64,000 bases of DNA from Streptomyces pactum (GCF_016031615.1 NZ_JACYXC010000001.1:4712001-4776000); one strand, 5' to 3'. Positions 1 to 9,949 are shown, numbered from the stretch's first letter. Numbers and translations: made by a program. Notes: a model not told the origin generated them from the letters alone.

Positions 1-669
<669 letters not shown>

Positions 670-740
670 CAGTTGCTCGCGTCCACTGTGTTGGTTCTGA
701 AGTAACGACCGTGTTGTGTCCGGTTGGTTAACTTCATAGT

Positions 741-859
741 GTTTCGGTGGTTATTGCGTTAGGGGAACGCCCGGTTACATTCCGAACCCGGAAGCTAAGC
801 CTTTCAGCGCCGATGGTACTGCAGGGGGGACCCTGTGGGAGAGTAGGACGCCGCCGAAC
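741..859 (+). rRNA. 5S ribosomal RNA
   Basis: About 119 nt, starting GTTTCGGTGGTT and ending CCGCCGAAC, so that the two ends pair as the closing helix of 5S rRNA. The internal block CCGAACCCGGAAGCTAAG near 782-799 is the conserved loop B/C region. It sits 71 nt after the 23S end, the usual 23S-5S order and spacing of a bacterial rrn operon. No tRNA lies between them. Confidence 0.95.
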
Positions 860-868
860 AATTTTTCT

Positions 869-907
869 GGCTCCGGTCGGGACTTCGGTCCCGACCGGAG
901 CCTTTTT
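869..907 (+). terminator. rrn operon terminator
   Basis: A perfect 15-bp stem (869-883 with 888-902) closed by a TTCG tetraloop and followed by five T residues. It lies 9 nt after the 5S gene and is a classic intrinsic terminator. Confidence 0.95.
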
Positions 908-1365
908 GCGTTTGTGCAGTTCCACGTGGACCTCTGCCCGGAGTCTTTTCTGCGGGGTTTTCCCGGGTTGGGCCGGCTGCGGTGTGTTGTCTGAGGGGCT
1001 CATCCGGCTCCGGCGCGTCGTGCTGTCGCGGAGGCCCGTCCGGAATCGGCTCGTCCTGGATATGGAGTCGTGGTCTGTGCGGGGGTAGCCATCGTTCTCA
1101 GCCCCGAGAGTGCGGCTCCGGGCCGCCGTAGGCGGGCCGGTTCATAGGGCGCCGGCGGCCTCACCCGGGGGTGATGATCCGGCGGCGCCGGAATGGTCGG
1201 GCGCCCCGAGGCGAACGGCGGGCACGAGCACCCAACGGGGCGTGCGAGGACGCCTGCCTGTGCGACTTCCTCTGCGTGTTCCGCGGCCGCGTATCTCTGG
1301 CAGGAGCGCAACGTGGCTCTGCCTCATCACCAGCGTCCCGGACTCGTGGACACGGGACCGACATA
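908..1365. other. Non-coding stretch after rrn operon
   Basis: About 460 bp between the rrn terminator and the convergent terminator of the next gene. Open frames cross it on both strands, but none has a ribosome binding site, a recognisable product or codon use like its neighbours. I see no gene or clear signal. Confidence 0.5.
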
Positions 1366-1403
1366 CGTCGCCCCCGGGCCGGCGCACCGGCCCGGGGGCG
1401 ACG
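1366..1403 (-). terminator. Strong hairpin terminator, minus-strand gene
   Basis: Perfect 17-bp stem (1366-1382 with 1387-1403) with a CGCA loop, 10 nt beyond the stop codon of the minus-strand membrane-protein gene. It has no U-tract, as is common in Streptomyces, and probably works in both orientations. Confidence 0.85.
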
Positions 1404-1413
1404 TCGTCTCGAA

Positions 1414-2679
1414 TCAGCCGGTCCGGTCCGGGCCGGGGCCGGGACCGTGCGGTGGCTTCGGTACGCCGTCCGCCGGGACACCGGTGGCGCGGGCGAGTTC
1501 CAGGTCGAGGGCCTCGCGACGGATCCGCTGGTCGATGTAGAGGAGCGCGGTGACCCCGGCGGTCAACGGCAGCGTGAGGGTGGTGCTCAGGACGCCGCCG
1601 AGACCGATCACGGCGAGGAACGTCCAGCTGACCGAGGTGTCCTCGCCGGACAGCCAGTCGGTGGCGCTGTCGCCGCCGAAGGCCATCGCCACCATGCTGG
1701 TGGGGATCTCGACGACCGCCTCGACCACCAGCACGATCACCAGGACCAGCAGCTGGATGCCGAACACCCGCCACCAGGCCCCGCGGACCAGCTTGGCCGA
1801 GCGCCGCAGGGCGGTGGTGACCCCCGCCTTCTCCAGCATCAGCGCGGGCGCGGCGAGGCTGTACCGGATCCACAGCCAGATCCCGGCGCCGAGGCCGGCG
1901 AAGCCGCCGAGCAGTGCCAGGGCGGCGCCCGCCTCCTCCGCACCGGCCAGCGCCAGCAGCACGCCCGGGGCGAAGCCGGCCAGCAGTGCCCCGAAGACGA
2001 TCAGCGGGAGCAGCAGCACCAGGCCGCACAACCGGGGCAGCTGCGGGCGGGCGGCTCGCCAGGCCTCGCCGGCGCCGATGCCGCGGCCCAGGACCGCACG
2101 GCCGGTCACCACGGTGAGGAGGGCGGTGGCCGCCACCGTCGCCAGCACCCCGATCAGCACGGTCGCCCCGTTGCCCAGGGTGCCGCCGATCGCGTCGAGG
2201 GTCTGCTCCGCGGTCGGGGTGTCGTCGTCCAGGTCCTCCAGGCCCGAGACGTCCCGGAGCCACAGGCCGGTCGCCAGGGTGGCCAGGGTCTGGGTGACGA
2301 CGGCCACGGCCAGGGCGATGCCCAGTACGGTGCGCCAGTGGGCGCGCACGGTCGCCACGGCGCCGTCCAGGATCTCGCCGACGCCCAGCGGGCGCAGCGG
2401 GATCGTGCCGGGCCTGGGTGCCGTCATCGCCGGGGCCCAACCGCCTCCCCAGCCGGGCGGGGCCCCGCCGACGGCAGGCGGGGGCGCGGTGCCGCCGCCC
2501 GGGGCGGTCCACCGGCCGGCGGGCGGCTGCCGCTCGGCCCACTTGGCGCCCCACACAGGCTGCTGCGGCGGGCCGTCCTGAGGCGCGGGCCGGCCGGGCT
2601 CCCCGCGCCGACCGTCGCCGCGGTCCTCGGGCTCGTCGGCGGAGGAGGACCCGGGCGGCGGGCCCGGAGTGTCGTTCAT
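1414..2679 (-). CDS. Multi-pass membrane protein (glycerophosphodiesterase membrane-domain-like)
   Basis: 421 residues. A Pro/Gly-rich cytoplasmic N-terminus of about 115 residues is followed by the motif GTIPLRPLGVGEILDGA, typical of the glycerophosphoryl diester phosphodiesterase membrane-domain family (DUF7544-like). About six hydrophobic segments follow (for example GLVLLLPLIVFGALLAGF and VFGIQLLVLVIVLVVEAVV), then a short charged tail. No catalytic phosphodiesterase domain is present, so an enzymatic role is not supported. The ATG at 2679 was chosen because AAGGAG lies 5 nt upstream; a longer open frame upstream is Arg/Pro-rich and not credible. The gene is divergent from mtrA and ends in a strong hairpin. 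Biological role unknown. Confidence 0.8.
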   Translation of the reverse strand: MNDTPGPPPGSSSADEPEDRGDGRRGEPGRPAPQDGPPQQPVWGAKWAERQPPAGRWTAPGGGTAPPPAVGGAPPGWGGGWAPAMTAPRPGTIPLRPLGVGEILDGAVATVRAHWRTVLGIALAVAVVTQTLATLATGLWLRDVSGLEDLDDDTPTAEQTLDAIGGTLGNGATVLIGVLATVAATALLTVVTGRAVLGRGIGAGEAWRAARPQLPRLCGLVLLLPLIVFGALLAGFAPGVLLALAGAEEAGAALALLGGFAGLGAGIWLWIRYSLAAPALMLEKAGVTTALRRSAKLVRGAWWRVFGIQLLVLVIVLVVEAVVEIPTSMVAMAFGGDSATDWLSGEDTSVSWTFLAVIGLGGVLSTTLTLPLTAGVTALLYIDQRIRREALDLELARATGVPADGVPKPPHGPGPGPDRTG

Positions 2680-3193
2680 CGTCGCTCCTTCTCGCTGCCC
2701 CGCCGCCGGTGCGGCGGTGGCCGGTCGGCTGCCATCGTGCCACGGGACCCCCTGGTCCGGGGCGGGCCCGCGGGTGCGGCGCCGCGTCCCCCGCGGCGTG
2801 CGCCTGCCGCGCATTCCGGTCCGTGTACCCGTCCGTCCGCGCAGGCCGGGCGGACGGTTCCCGTCGTCCCGGGGTGGGGACGCACGCCAGGGCCGGCGCC
2901 TTCCGCGGGGGGTCTGCGCACGGCCCGGCTGTCCAAGGCCGGGGGCGGGACGGCGGGAAGGTGCACACCGAGGCGTCCGGCCGGGTACCGTACGAGGCCG
3001 TGATCCCTCGCCCCCGGCCGCGCGGCTCCCGCCGCGCCGTCGCCGTGCGGAGGGTCCGGCCGACATCCGACCGCTGACACCGGTGGAACCGGGCGTCGGC
3101 GCACCGTCACCGTCCGCAGCGCACGTCTGCCCAGGTCAGTGGCATGAATCACCTACGTCTATCGACCGGATGCGAAAATGGGATGATGTCGAT
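2680..3193. other. Divergent intergenic region upstream of mtrA
   Basis: 514 bp between divergent starts. The final 70 bp before mtrA are clearly lower in GC than the rest (near 3140-3193). A GATGAT hexamer at 3182-3187 ends 6 nt before the mtrA ATG and could be the -10 box of a leaderless transcript. No further gene seen. Confidence 0.4.
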
Positions 3194-3871
3194 ATGAAGG
3201 GACGTGTCCTTGTCGTCGACGACGACACCGCACTGGCAGAGATGCTCGGCATCGTGCTGCGCGGCGAAGGCTTTGAACCGTCGTTCGTCTCGGACGGGGA
3301 CAAGGCTCTGGCCGCATTTCGCGAGGCCAAGCCGGATCTGGTGCTGCTCGATCTGATGCTGCCCGGACGGGACGGCATCGAGGTGTGCCGTCTCATCCGT
3401 GCCGAGTCCGGCGTGCCGATCGTCATGCTCACCGCCAAGAGCGACACGGTCGACGTCGTGGTCGGTCTGGAGTCCGGTGCCGACGACTACATCGTCAAGC
3501 CGTTCAAGCCCAAGGAGCTGGTCGCCCGGATCAGGGCCCGGCTGCGGCGCTCCGAGGAGCCCGCGCCCGAGCAGCTGACCATCGGTGACCTGGTCATCGA
3601 CGTGGCCGGGCACTCGGTGAAGCGGGACGGGCAGTCGATAGCGCTGACCCCGCTGGAGTTCGACCTGCTGGTGGCGCTGGCCCGCAAGCCGTGGCAGGTG
3701 TTCACCCGCGAGGTGCTGCTGGAGCAGGTGTGGGGGTACCGGCACGCGGCCGACACCCGTCTGGTCAACGTGCACGTGCAGCGGCTGCGCTCCAAGGTCG
3801 AGAAGGACCCGGAGCGCCCCGAGATCGTGGTGACCGTACGCGGCGTGGGCTACAAGGCCGGGCCGAGCTGA
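3194..3871 (+). CDS. mtrA: Two-component response regulator MtrA
   Basis: 225 residues, OmpR/PhoB family. The receiver domain (about 1-115) has the acidic pair D9/D10, the phosphoacceptor D53 in LVLLDLMLPGRDG and the conserved K102. The C-terminal winged helix (about 130-225) carries ALTPLEFDLLVALARKP and ends in VRGVGYKAGPS. The sequence is almost identical to what I recall for Streptomyces MtrA, which controls cell-envelope, cell-cycle and development genes. Start: ATG 3194 gives MKGRVLVVDDD at the usual distance from the receiver; an in-frame ATG at 3170 would add eight residues and cannot be excluded. No Shine-Dalgarno is obvious, so a leaderless start is possible. The gene is followed after 1 nt by mtrB and then lpqB, the conserved operon. 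Confidence 0.97.
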   Translation: MKGRVLVVDDDTALAEMLGIVLRGEGFEPSFVSDGDKALAAFREAKPDLVLLDLMLPGRDGIEVCRLIRAESGVPIVMLTAKSDTVDVVVGLESGADDYIVKPFKPKELVARIRARLRRSEEPAPEQLTIGDLVIDVAGHSVKRDGQSIALTPLEFDLLVALARKPWQVFTREVLLEQVWGYRHAADTRLVNVHVQRLRSKVEKDPERPEIVVTVRGVGYKAGPS

Positions 3872-3872
3872 C

Positions 3873-5861
3873 ATGTCCGGGAACGGCTCCGCTCCGCGGC
3901 CCGGCGCACCGGGCGACGGCGCGGTGCACAGCGGGTCCACCGGACGTCCGGTGGACCCGGCGGGCGACATCCCGCTCCTGCGCAGGCTGTGGAGCGGTGG
4001 ACAGCTGCTGCCCGACGGGGCGACCGGGGGACCGGTGCACCCGCTGGTCCGGATGTTCGGCCGCTGGGTGCGGCGTCCGCTGGTGCCCGCGCTGCGGCTG
4101 TGGCGGCGCAACATCCAGCTTCGGGTGGTGGCCACCACCCTGCTGATGTCGCTGGGCGTGGTGCTGCTGCTGGGCCTGGTCGTCATCGGGCAGGTGCGGA
4201 ACGGTCTGCTGGACGCCAAGCGGCACGCCGCGCAGGCGCAGGCCGCCGGCGGGTTCGAGGTCGCGGAGCAGATGGCGGAGGCCGCCGACGTCCGCCGCCA
4301 GGACGAGGCGGGAGCCGCGGCCGGCCAGAAGCAGGACGCGGCGACCTGGCTGAACAACCTCGTCCACCAGCTGGCGAGCGGCGGCAAGGGGTCGTACTCG
4401 GTGGTCGCGCTGAGCGCCCCGACGGCCGGTGCGGCGGACCCGTCCGTCGCCAACCGCGGCCCGCGGGTCTCCGGCGACATCCTGCCCAAGAGCGTGCCCG
4501 CGGGCATCCGGGAGCAGGTCGTCAGGCGCGGCGAGGTGTTCGAGCAGTACTCCACCATCGTTCCCGAGCACAAGGGCGCGGAGGCGGCGCCGGCGCTGGT
4601 CATCGGCACCCTGCTGGACGACAACGAGGGCAAGCCGTACCAGCTGTACTACCTGTTCCCGTTCACCCAGGAGGAGAAGTCCCTCAGCCTGGTGAAGGGC
4701 ACCCTCGCCACGGCCGGGGTGTTCCTGGTGGTCCTGCTCGGCGCGATCGCCTGGGTCGTGGTGCGGCAGGTGGTCACCCCGGTGCGGATGGCCGCGCGGA
4801 TCTCCGAGCGGCTGGCCGCCGGATTCCTGCAGGAGCGGATGAAGGTCTCCGGCGAGGACGACATCGCGCGACTGGGCGAGTCCTTCAACAAGATGGCCCA
4901 GAACCTCCAGGGCAAGATCCAGCAGCTGGAGGAGCTGTCCCGCATGCAGCGGCGGTTCGTCTCGGACGTCTCCCACGAGCTGCGCACCCCGCTGACCACG
5001 GTCCGGATGGCGGCGGACGTCATCCACGAGGCGCGGGAGGACTTCGATCCGGTGACCGCGCGCTCCGCCGAACTGCTCATCGGCCAGCTGGACCGCTTCG
5101 AGTCGCTCCTCGCCGACCTGCTGGAGATCAGCCGGTTCGACGCGGGGGCGGCCGCGCTGGAGGCCGAGCCGATCGACCTGCGCGACGTGGTCAACCGGGT
5201 GGTGGACGGTGCCGAACCGCTCGCCGAGCGCAAGGGCAGCCGCATCCTGATCCGCGGCGCGGAGTACCCGGTGGTCGCCGAGGCCGACGCCCGGCGGGTG
5301 GAGCGGGTGCTGCGCAACCTCGTGGTCAACGCCGTGGAGCACGGCGAGGGCCGGGACGTGGTGGTGCGGCTCGCCGCCTCGCACGCCGCCGTCGCCGTGG
5401 CGGTGCGGGACTACGGGGTCGGGCTGAAGCCGGGGGAGGCGACCCGGGTGTTCAACCGCTTCTGGCGTGCCGACCCGGCGCGGGCCCGTACCACCGGGGG
5501 CACCGGGCTGGGGCTGTCGATCGCCGAGGAGGACGCGCGGCTGCACGGCGGCTGGCTCCAGGCGTGGGGCGAGCCCGGCGGCGGCTCGCAGTTCCGGCTG
5601 ACCCTGCCGCGTACCGCCGGGGACGCGCTGCGCACCTCGCCGATCCCGCTGGAGCCGGAGGACTCGCGCCGCAACCGGAGCACCCCGGGATCCGGCGGCC
5701 AGGGCGGCGGCCCGAAGGCGCTGCCGGGACAGATACGCCCGGCCCTGCCGCCGGGTGCGTCCGCCCCGTCCCTACCGGATGCCACCGTCCCCGGCGGGCC
5801 GGGCCGGGTCATTCGTTCCACCACCGACACCGGATCGGAGGGCCGTCCCCGTGGCCGTTGA
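3873..5861 (+). CDS. mtrB: Sensor histidine kinase MtrB
   Basis: 662 residues. The N-terminus is cytoplasmic. TM1 is near residues 82-105 (VVATTLLMSLGVVLLLGLVV), followed by an extracytoplasmic sensor region (about 106-272), TM2 near 276-296 and a HAMP domain. The HisKA domain carries the autophosphorylated H368 in FVSDVSHELRTPLTTVRM. The ATP-binding domain has the N box NLVVNAVEHG (~480), DYGVGL (~512) and GGTGLGLSI (~541). A Pro/Ser-rich tail of roughly 75 residues follows. The ATG is one base after the mtrA stop, indicating translational coupling, and the 3' end overlaps lpqB by 11 bp. MtrB phosphorylates MtrA; in actinobacteria LpqB modulates MtrB. Confidence 0.97.
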   Translation: MSGNGSAPRPGAPGDGAVHSGSTGRPVDPAGDIPLLRRLWSGGQLLPDGATGGPVHPLVRMFGRWVRRPLVPALRLWRRNIQLRVVATTLLMSLGVVLLLGLVVIGQVRNGLLDAKRHAAQAQAAGGFEVAEQMAEAADVRRQDEAGAAAGQKQDAATWLNNLVHQLASGGKGSYSVVALSAPTAGAADPSVANRGPRVSGDILPKSVPAGIREQVVRRGEVFEQYSTIVPEHKGAEAAPALVIGTLLDDNEGKPYQLYYLFPFTQEEKSLSLVKGTLATAGVFLVVLLGAIAWVVVRQVVTPVRMAARISERLAAGFLQERMKVSGEDDIARLGESFNKMAQNLQGKIQQLEELSRMQRRFVSDVSHELRTPLTTVRMAADVIHEAREDFDPVTARSAELLIGQLDRFESLLADLLEISRFDAGAAALEAEPIDLRDVVNRVVDGAEPLAERKGSRILIRGAEYPVVAEADARRVERVLRNLVVNAVEHGEGRDVVVRLAASHAAVAVAVRDYGVGLKPGEATRVFNRFWRADPARARTTGGTGLGLSIAEEDARLHGGWLQAWGEPGGGSQFRLTLPRTAGDALRTSPIPLEPEDSRRNRSTPGSGGQGGGPKALPGQIRPALPPGASAPSLPDATVPGGPGRVIRSTTDTGSEGRPRGR

Positions 5862-7683
5862 CCGACACCGCTTCCCCCGCGCGCCGCACCGCCGCCGGGC
5901 CGCCGCGCCCGCGCTGCTGGCCTGCGGCGTGATGGTGCTGGCCGGCTGCGCGTCGATGCCCGGCAGCGGGGACGTGAGCCGGGTGGACTCCTCGCTGCGC
6001 AGCGAGGACGACTCCCAGGTGCAGGTCTACGGGGTGAGCCCGGCCAAGGGGGAGCAGCCGTCCGGCCTGGTCTCCGGGTTCCTGGAGGCCACCACCAGCG
6101 ACGAGGAGACCTTCGCCACCGCCCGTGAGTACCTGTCCCCGGCGGTGGCGTCCAAGTGGGACCCGTTCGCCTCGATGACGGTCCTGGCGGACGCCCCGGA
6201 CCTGGCGACGCGCCGGGACCGGGACGGCGAGGGCGTGACGGTGGAGGTGACCGGCACCCAGCTGGGCACGGTGGACGCCCACCACGCGTACGCGCCGGGG
6301 GAGAAGCCGTTCAAGCAGCGCATCCACGTGTCGAAGTCGCAGGGCCAGTGGCGGATCGACGAACCGCCGCCCGGGCTGATCATCACGGAGGCGGACTTCC
6401 AGCGCCTGTACCGCTCGGTGAACAAGTACTACTTCGCGGAGCTGGGGCCGGACGCCGGCAGGTCGCGGCTGGACGACGCGGTGCTCGTCGCCGACCCGGT
6501 CTACCTGCGCCAGCGCATAGACCCGGTGGGCACTAGTGTGCGGGCGCTGCTGGACGGGCCGACCAGCTGGCTGGACCCGGTGGTGCGGACGGCGTTCCCG
6601 CGCGGAACCGAGCTGCGCGGGGCGAACCGGCCGACGCTGGACGACTCCGACGAACTGCAGGTGCGGCTGAGCCGGCAGGCCGCCGGGGTGGACGGCTCGC
6701 GCTGCCGGCAGATGGCGGCGCAGGTGCTGTTCACCGTGCAGGACCAGATGACCAACCAGCTCAGCGGGGTGCGTCTGGAGCGGTCCGACGGCTCCGAGCT
6801 GTGCTCCCTTTCCCGGGACGTGGCGGTCGGCTACCGCCCCGACAACGGCAGCCGGGGGCACCAGTACTTCATCGACGAGGCGCACCGGATGGTGCGGCTG
6901 GCCGACCGGGACGAGAAGGCGCGGCCGGTCCCCGGCCCGTTCGGCGACGACGGCGCCCAGCTGGGGTCGCTGGCGGTGGCCCGGGACGAGCGGCTGGCGG
7001 CCGGCGTGTCGCGGGACGGCACCGAGCTGTACGTGGCGGAGCTGCGGGAGGGCGCGGACCGCGGCCCGGCGCGGCTGCGCAGCCGCGCCGCCGACCCCGG
7101 GCAGCGGCTGTCGACGCCGACCTGGGACGGGCTGGGCGGGCTGTGGGTGGCCGACCGGGACCCGCGGCGCCCGCGTCTGCTGCGGCTGCGGGACGGCATC
7201 GGTGAGCCGGAGCCGGTGCGGGTGTCCGGGCTCGGCGAGGGGCGCATCGAGGAGCTGCGGGTCGCCGCGGACGGGATGCGGGTGGCGCTGCTGGTCCGGG
7301 ACAAGGGGCACACCAGACTGCTGCTGGGCCGGATCGAGCGCGACCGGGCGCCGGAGGGACTGCAGCTGTCGGTGGAGGGGCTGCGGGCCATCGCGCCGAA
7401 GCTGGAGGACGTGGACGCGGTCTCCTGGGCCGGCGGCAGCAGGCTGGTGGTGGCCGGCCGGGAGTCGCAGGGCGTGCAGCAGCTGCAGTACGTGGAGACC
7501 GACGGGTCGCACGCCGATGTGCCCTCGCCCCCCACCCCGAACCGGGCCGACGCGCTGGCGGCGACGGAGGACCCGGCGCGGCCGCTGCTGGCCAAGTCGA
7601 TGGACGGCATCGTGCGGCTGCCTCCCAACGGCGACTGGAAGACGGTCGCCAAGGTGGGGACGGCACCCGCCTACCCGGGCTGA
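5851..7683 (+). CDS. lpqB: Lipoprotein LpqB (MtrAB accessory, GerMN and beta-propeller)
   Basis: 610 residues. The GTG at 5851 follows GGAGGG at 5838-5843 and overlaps the mtrB stop. The signal peptide is Arg-rich, then hydrophobic, ending in the lipobox LAGC with C33 as the lipidated residue. A GerMN domain (about residues 205-310, around RALLDGPTSWLDPVV) precedes a C-terminal six-bladed-propeller-like region (about 330-600) typical of LpqB. The protein is anchored to the outer face of the membrane and in mycobacteria interacts with the MtrB sensor domain to tune MtrA phosphorylation. Length is normal for the family. No terminator hairpin follows immediately; instead the DNA enters a repeat region. 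Confidence 0.95.
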   Translation: MAVDRHRFPRAPHRRRAAAPALLACGVMVLAGCASMPGSGDVSRVDSSLRSEDDSQVQVYGVSPAKGEQPSGLVSGFLEATTSDEETFATAREYLSPAVASKWDPFASMTVLADAPDLATRRDRDGEGVTVEVTGTQLGTVDAHHAYAPGEKPFKQRIHVSKSQGQWRIDEPPPGLIITEADFQRLYRSVNKYYFAELGPDAGRSRLDDAVLVADPVYLRQRIDPVGTSVRALLDGPTSWLDPVVRTAFPRGTELRGANRPTLDDSDELQVRLSRQAAGVDGSRCRQMAAQVLFTVQDQMTNQLSGVRLERSDGSELCSLSRDVAVGYRPDNGSRGHQYFIDEAHRMVRLADRDEKARPVPGPFGDDGAQLGSLAVARDERLAAGVSRDGTELYVAELREGADRGPARLRSRAADPGQRLSTPTWDGLGGLWVADRDPRRPRLLRLRDGIGEPEPVRVSGLGEGRIEELRVAADGMRVALLVRDKGHTRLLLGRIERDRAPEGLQLSVEGLRAIAPKLEDVDAVSWAGGSRLVVAGRESQGVQQLQYVETDGSHADVPSPPTPNRADALAATEDPARPLLAKSMDGIVRLPPNGDWKTVAKVGTAPAYPG

Positions 7684-8163
7684 CCCCCGTGGGGCCGGGC
7701 CTGTGTGGGGCCGGGCCCGTGCGGGCTCGGCCTGTGTGAGCCCGGCCCCGTGTGGGCCCGGGTCCGCCCGGGCCGGCTCGGGCCTCTCGTAGGCCTGCCT
7801 TCTGTGGCCCGGGCCTGTGTGGGCTCGGCCTGTGTGAGCCCGGCCCTGTGTGGGCCGGGGCGGCTCGGGCCTCTCATCGGCCTGCCTTCTGTGGGCCGGG
7901 CCCGGGCTCCTGTGGTTTCGGGCCTCGTCGGCAGTGTCCCCTGCCGGCCGAGCCCGGGCCCTCGTGGTCCCGGGCCCTGTTCGGCCCGGGGCCGTCGTCC
8001 GCCCCGGGCTGCGTGCCCGGGGCGGCCCTCGTCCGGGCTGCCCGCCCGACCCGGGCCGACCTGCTGTTTCCCGCTGGTGCCGTGGTTGTCCACAGGGCGT
8101 TGTCCACAGGGGTGGCGCCCGCGGGGGCGCCGGGGGACAGTGGAGGCACGGGGGTGAGCGACC
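7684..8163. repeat. Degenerate GC-rich repeat region after lpqB
   Basis: 480 bp without a credible gene. Two direct copies of a 73-85 bp unit lie at 7723-7807 and 7821-7893. Both begin GGGCTCGGCCTGTGTGAGCC and end GGCCTGCCTTCTGTGG, the second with an internal deletion, 98 bp apart. Shorter GGGCCGGGCC-type echoes continue to about 8000. The last 100 bp contain two TTGTCCACAGGG motifs (near 8086 and 8100) just upstream of comFC. Confidence 0.7.
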
Positions 8164-8903
8164 ATGCGGGTGTGGTGGCAGGAGATCACCGGGCTGGTGC
8201 TGCCGGCCGGGTGTGCCGGGTGCGGGCGGCCGCGGACGCCGTTGTGCGAGGGGTGCCGTACGGCGCTGTGCGCCCGTGGGGCCCGGCGGGTGCGGCCGTC
8301 GCCGGCGCCGCCCGGGCTGCCGGCGGTGTACGCGGCGGCCGGGTACGCGGACGTGGTGCGGGCGGTGCTGCTGGGGCACAAGGAGCGGGGCGGTCTGCGG
8401 CTGGCCGGGCCGCTGGGTGAGGCGCTGACCGGGGCGGTGCGGAAGGCGGGCGGCACCCCGGGCCGGGCCGGAGGGGCCGGGGTGACGGGCCGGGGCCGCT
8501 GCTGCTGGTGCCGGTGCCCTCGGCGCGCCGGGCGGTGCTGGCCCGCGGGCACGACCCGGTCCGGCGCCTCGCCCTCGCCGCGGCCCGGGTGCTGCGCCGG
8601 GACCGGGTGGCGGCGCGGGTGGTGCCGGTGCTGGCGCAGCGCCGGCCGGTGGCCGACCAGGCCGGGCTGGGCGCCCGGGAGCGGCTGGCGAATCTCGCCG
8701 GGGCGCTGGAGGTGGTGCCGGGCGGGGCGCGGCTGCTGGCGCCGGGGCGGGTGGTCGTGGTGGACGACCTGGTGACCACGGGGGCGACGCTGGCGGAGGC
8801 CGCCCGGGCGGTGCGGGCGGTGAGCCGGCCCGTGGCGGGCGCCGCGGTGGTGGCCGCACCACCGGTTGCGTTCGTGTGGAACCGGAACTCCAATAGGACA
8901 TAA
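8164..8903 (+). pseudogene. ComFC-family phosphoribosyltransferase, frameshifted
   Basis: The first frame (from ATG 8164) gives the zinc-ribbon N-terminus CAGCGRP...CEGC and the region YADVVRAVLLGHKERGG, but from about 8480 it turns into a Cys/Trp/Arg-rich shadow. The next frame gives PLLLVPVPSARRAVLARGHD, then the PRPP-binding loop VVVVDDLVTTGATLAEA, and stops at 8903. Joining them requires one missing base between about 8455 and 8490, in a G-rich run (GGAGGGGCCGGGG). The restored protein would be about 246 residues, the normal ComFC length. ComFC-type proteins act in DNA uptake or processing in competent bacteria; the role in Streptomyces is unclear. Whether the break is biological or an assembly error cannot be decided here. 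Confidence 0.8.
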
Positions 8904-9214
8904 ATCGTTGCAGCTCATACGAGGCCGCTGGCAGACGAGTGGAGGTTCGTGCCGGTAAGGGGGTGCCGACTCCCGTCCGGGCGGGCTATGTTCAGTGGTG
9001 AGGGATGCCGGTGGGTATGCCTCGGATGTTCCCTTGGTGCGCTTTCTCGCCTCCCTTCCGGAAGATTGAAAAACGCGAATGGGAATGGTGTCGCTGGGGG
9101 AGGAGGAGTGAAAGCCGCCAAGTCGGGGCTCCGGAGATCTCCGGGGCCTGGTGCAGCAAGGGATGCGCTCCGCCTCCTCTCCGACGACGGAGCGCCCCCG
9201 GAACGGAGTTCTGC
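8904..9214. other. Upstream region of hpf
   Basis: 311 bp of noticeably lower GC than the surroundings, particularly 8990-9080. It contains the palindrome listed separately. No convincing sigma-factor consensus was found on inspection. No separate gene. Confidence 0.4.
9128..9149. promoter_or_regulatory. Palindrome upstream of hpf
   Basis: Perfect 14-bp palindrome CCGGAGATCTCCGG at 9131-9144, extended to 11-nt arms with one mismatch (9128-9149). It lies 66 nt before the hpf start in the leader or promoter region. It could be an operator or an RNA hairpin; no regulator is identified. Confidence 0.4.
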
Positions 9215-9904
9215 GTGGACATCGTCGTCAAGGGCCGCAAGACCGAGGTGCCCGAGCGGTTCCGCAAGCACGTGGCCGAGAAGCTGAAGCTGGACAAGAT
9301 CCAGAAGCTCGACGGCAAGGTGATCAGCCTGGACGTCGAGGTGTCCAAGGAGCACAACCCGCGTCAGGCCGACCGTTCCGACCGGGTCGAGATCACCCTT
9401 CGCTCCCGCGGGCCGGTGATCAGGGCGGAGGCCGCCGCCGCGGACCCCTACGTGGCGCTGGACCTGGCAGCGGGCAAGCTGGAGGCACGGCTGCGCAAGC
9501 AGCACGACAAGCGCCACACCCGGCGGGGCAACGGCCGTATCCCGGCGAGCGCCGTGGCCCAGGTGGTGCCCGAGGCGGCCCGGATCAACGGCCACGGCCA
9601 GCCGGCCGCGGAGCCGGCCGCCGACGCCGTGCCGACCACCCGGATGGGGCCGCTGGAGGTGCAGGGCGAGGGTCCGCTGGTGGTGCGGGAGAAGACCCAC
9701 GCGGCCGCCCCGATGTCGCTCGACCAGGCGCTGTACGAGATGGAACTGGTCGGGCACGACTTCTATCTGTTCGTCGAGGCCGAGTCCCAGCGGCCGAGCG
9801 TCGTCTACCGGCGTCACGGTTACGACTACGGCGTCATCCATCTGGAGCCGGAGCAGTTCGTCGGCGAGGAGCCCGGCGGCGCCGGGGGGTCGCTCGGCAC
9901 CTGA
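9215..9904 (+). CDS. hpf: Ribosome hibernation-promoting factor, long form
   Basis: 229 residues. The N-terminal S30AE domain (about 1-105, starting VDIVVKGRKTEVPERFRKHV) binds the 30S decoding centre. A linker rich in Ala and Pro follows. The C-terminal dimerisation domain (about 170-225) contains LDQALYEMELVGHDFYLF and the closing GYDYGVIHLEPEQ. Long HPF makes inactive 100S ribosome dimers during stationary phase, dormancy or stress. The GTG at 9215 was chosen over upstream ATGs because of GGAG at 9205-9208 and the conserved N-terminus. A hairpin terminator follows. Confidence 0.95.
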   Translation: MDIVVKGRKTEVPERFRKHVAEKLKLDKIQKLDGKVISLDVEVSKEHNPRQADRSDRVEITLRSRGPVIRAEAAAADPYVALDLAAGKLEARLRKQHDKRHTRRGNGRIPASAVAQVVPEAARINGHGQPAAEPAADAVPTTRMGPLEVQGEGPLVVREKTHAAAPMSLDQALYEMELVGHDFYLFVEAESQRPSVVYRRHGYDYGVIHLEPEQFVGEEPGGAGGSLGT

Positions 9905-9949
9905 GGCGCGCGCCCCCGCATGCGACCGGCGTGCGACGGCTGATTCGAA

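Noticed and set aside
1142..1340. Small minus-strand frame with start near 1334 between rrn and the membrane protein gene
   Set aside because: No ribosome site or recognisable product, and codon use is unlike the neighbours.
8984..9020. SigB- or SigR-type promoter upstream of hpf
   Set aside because: GGGTAT and GGGAAT motifs occur, but the partner half-sites and spacing do not fit either consensus.
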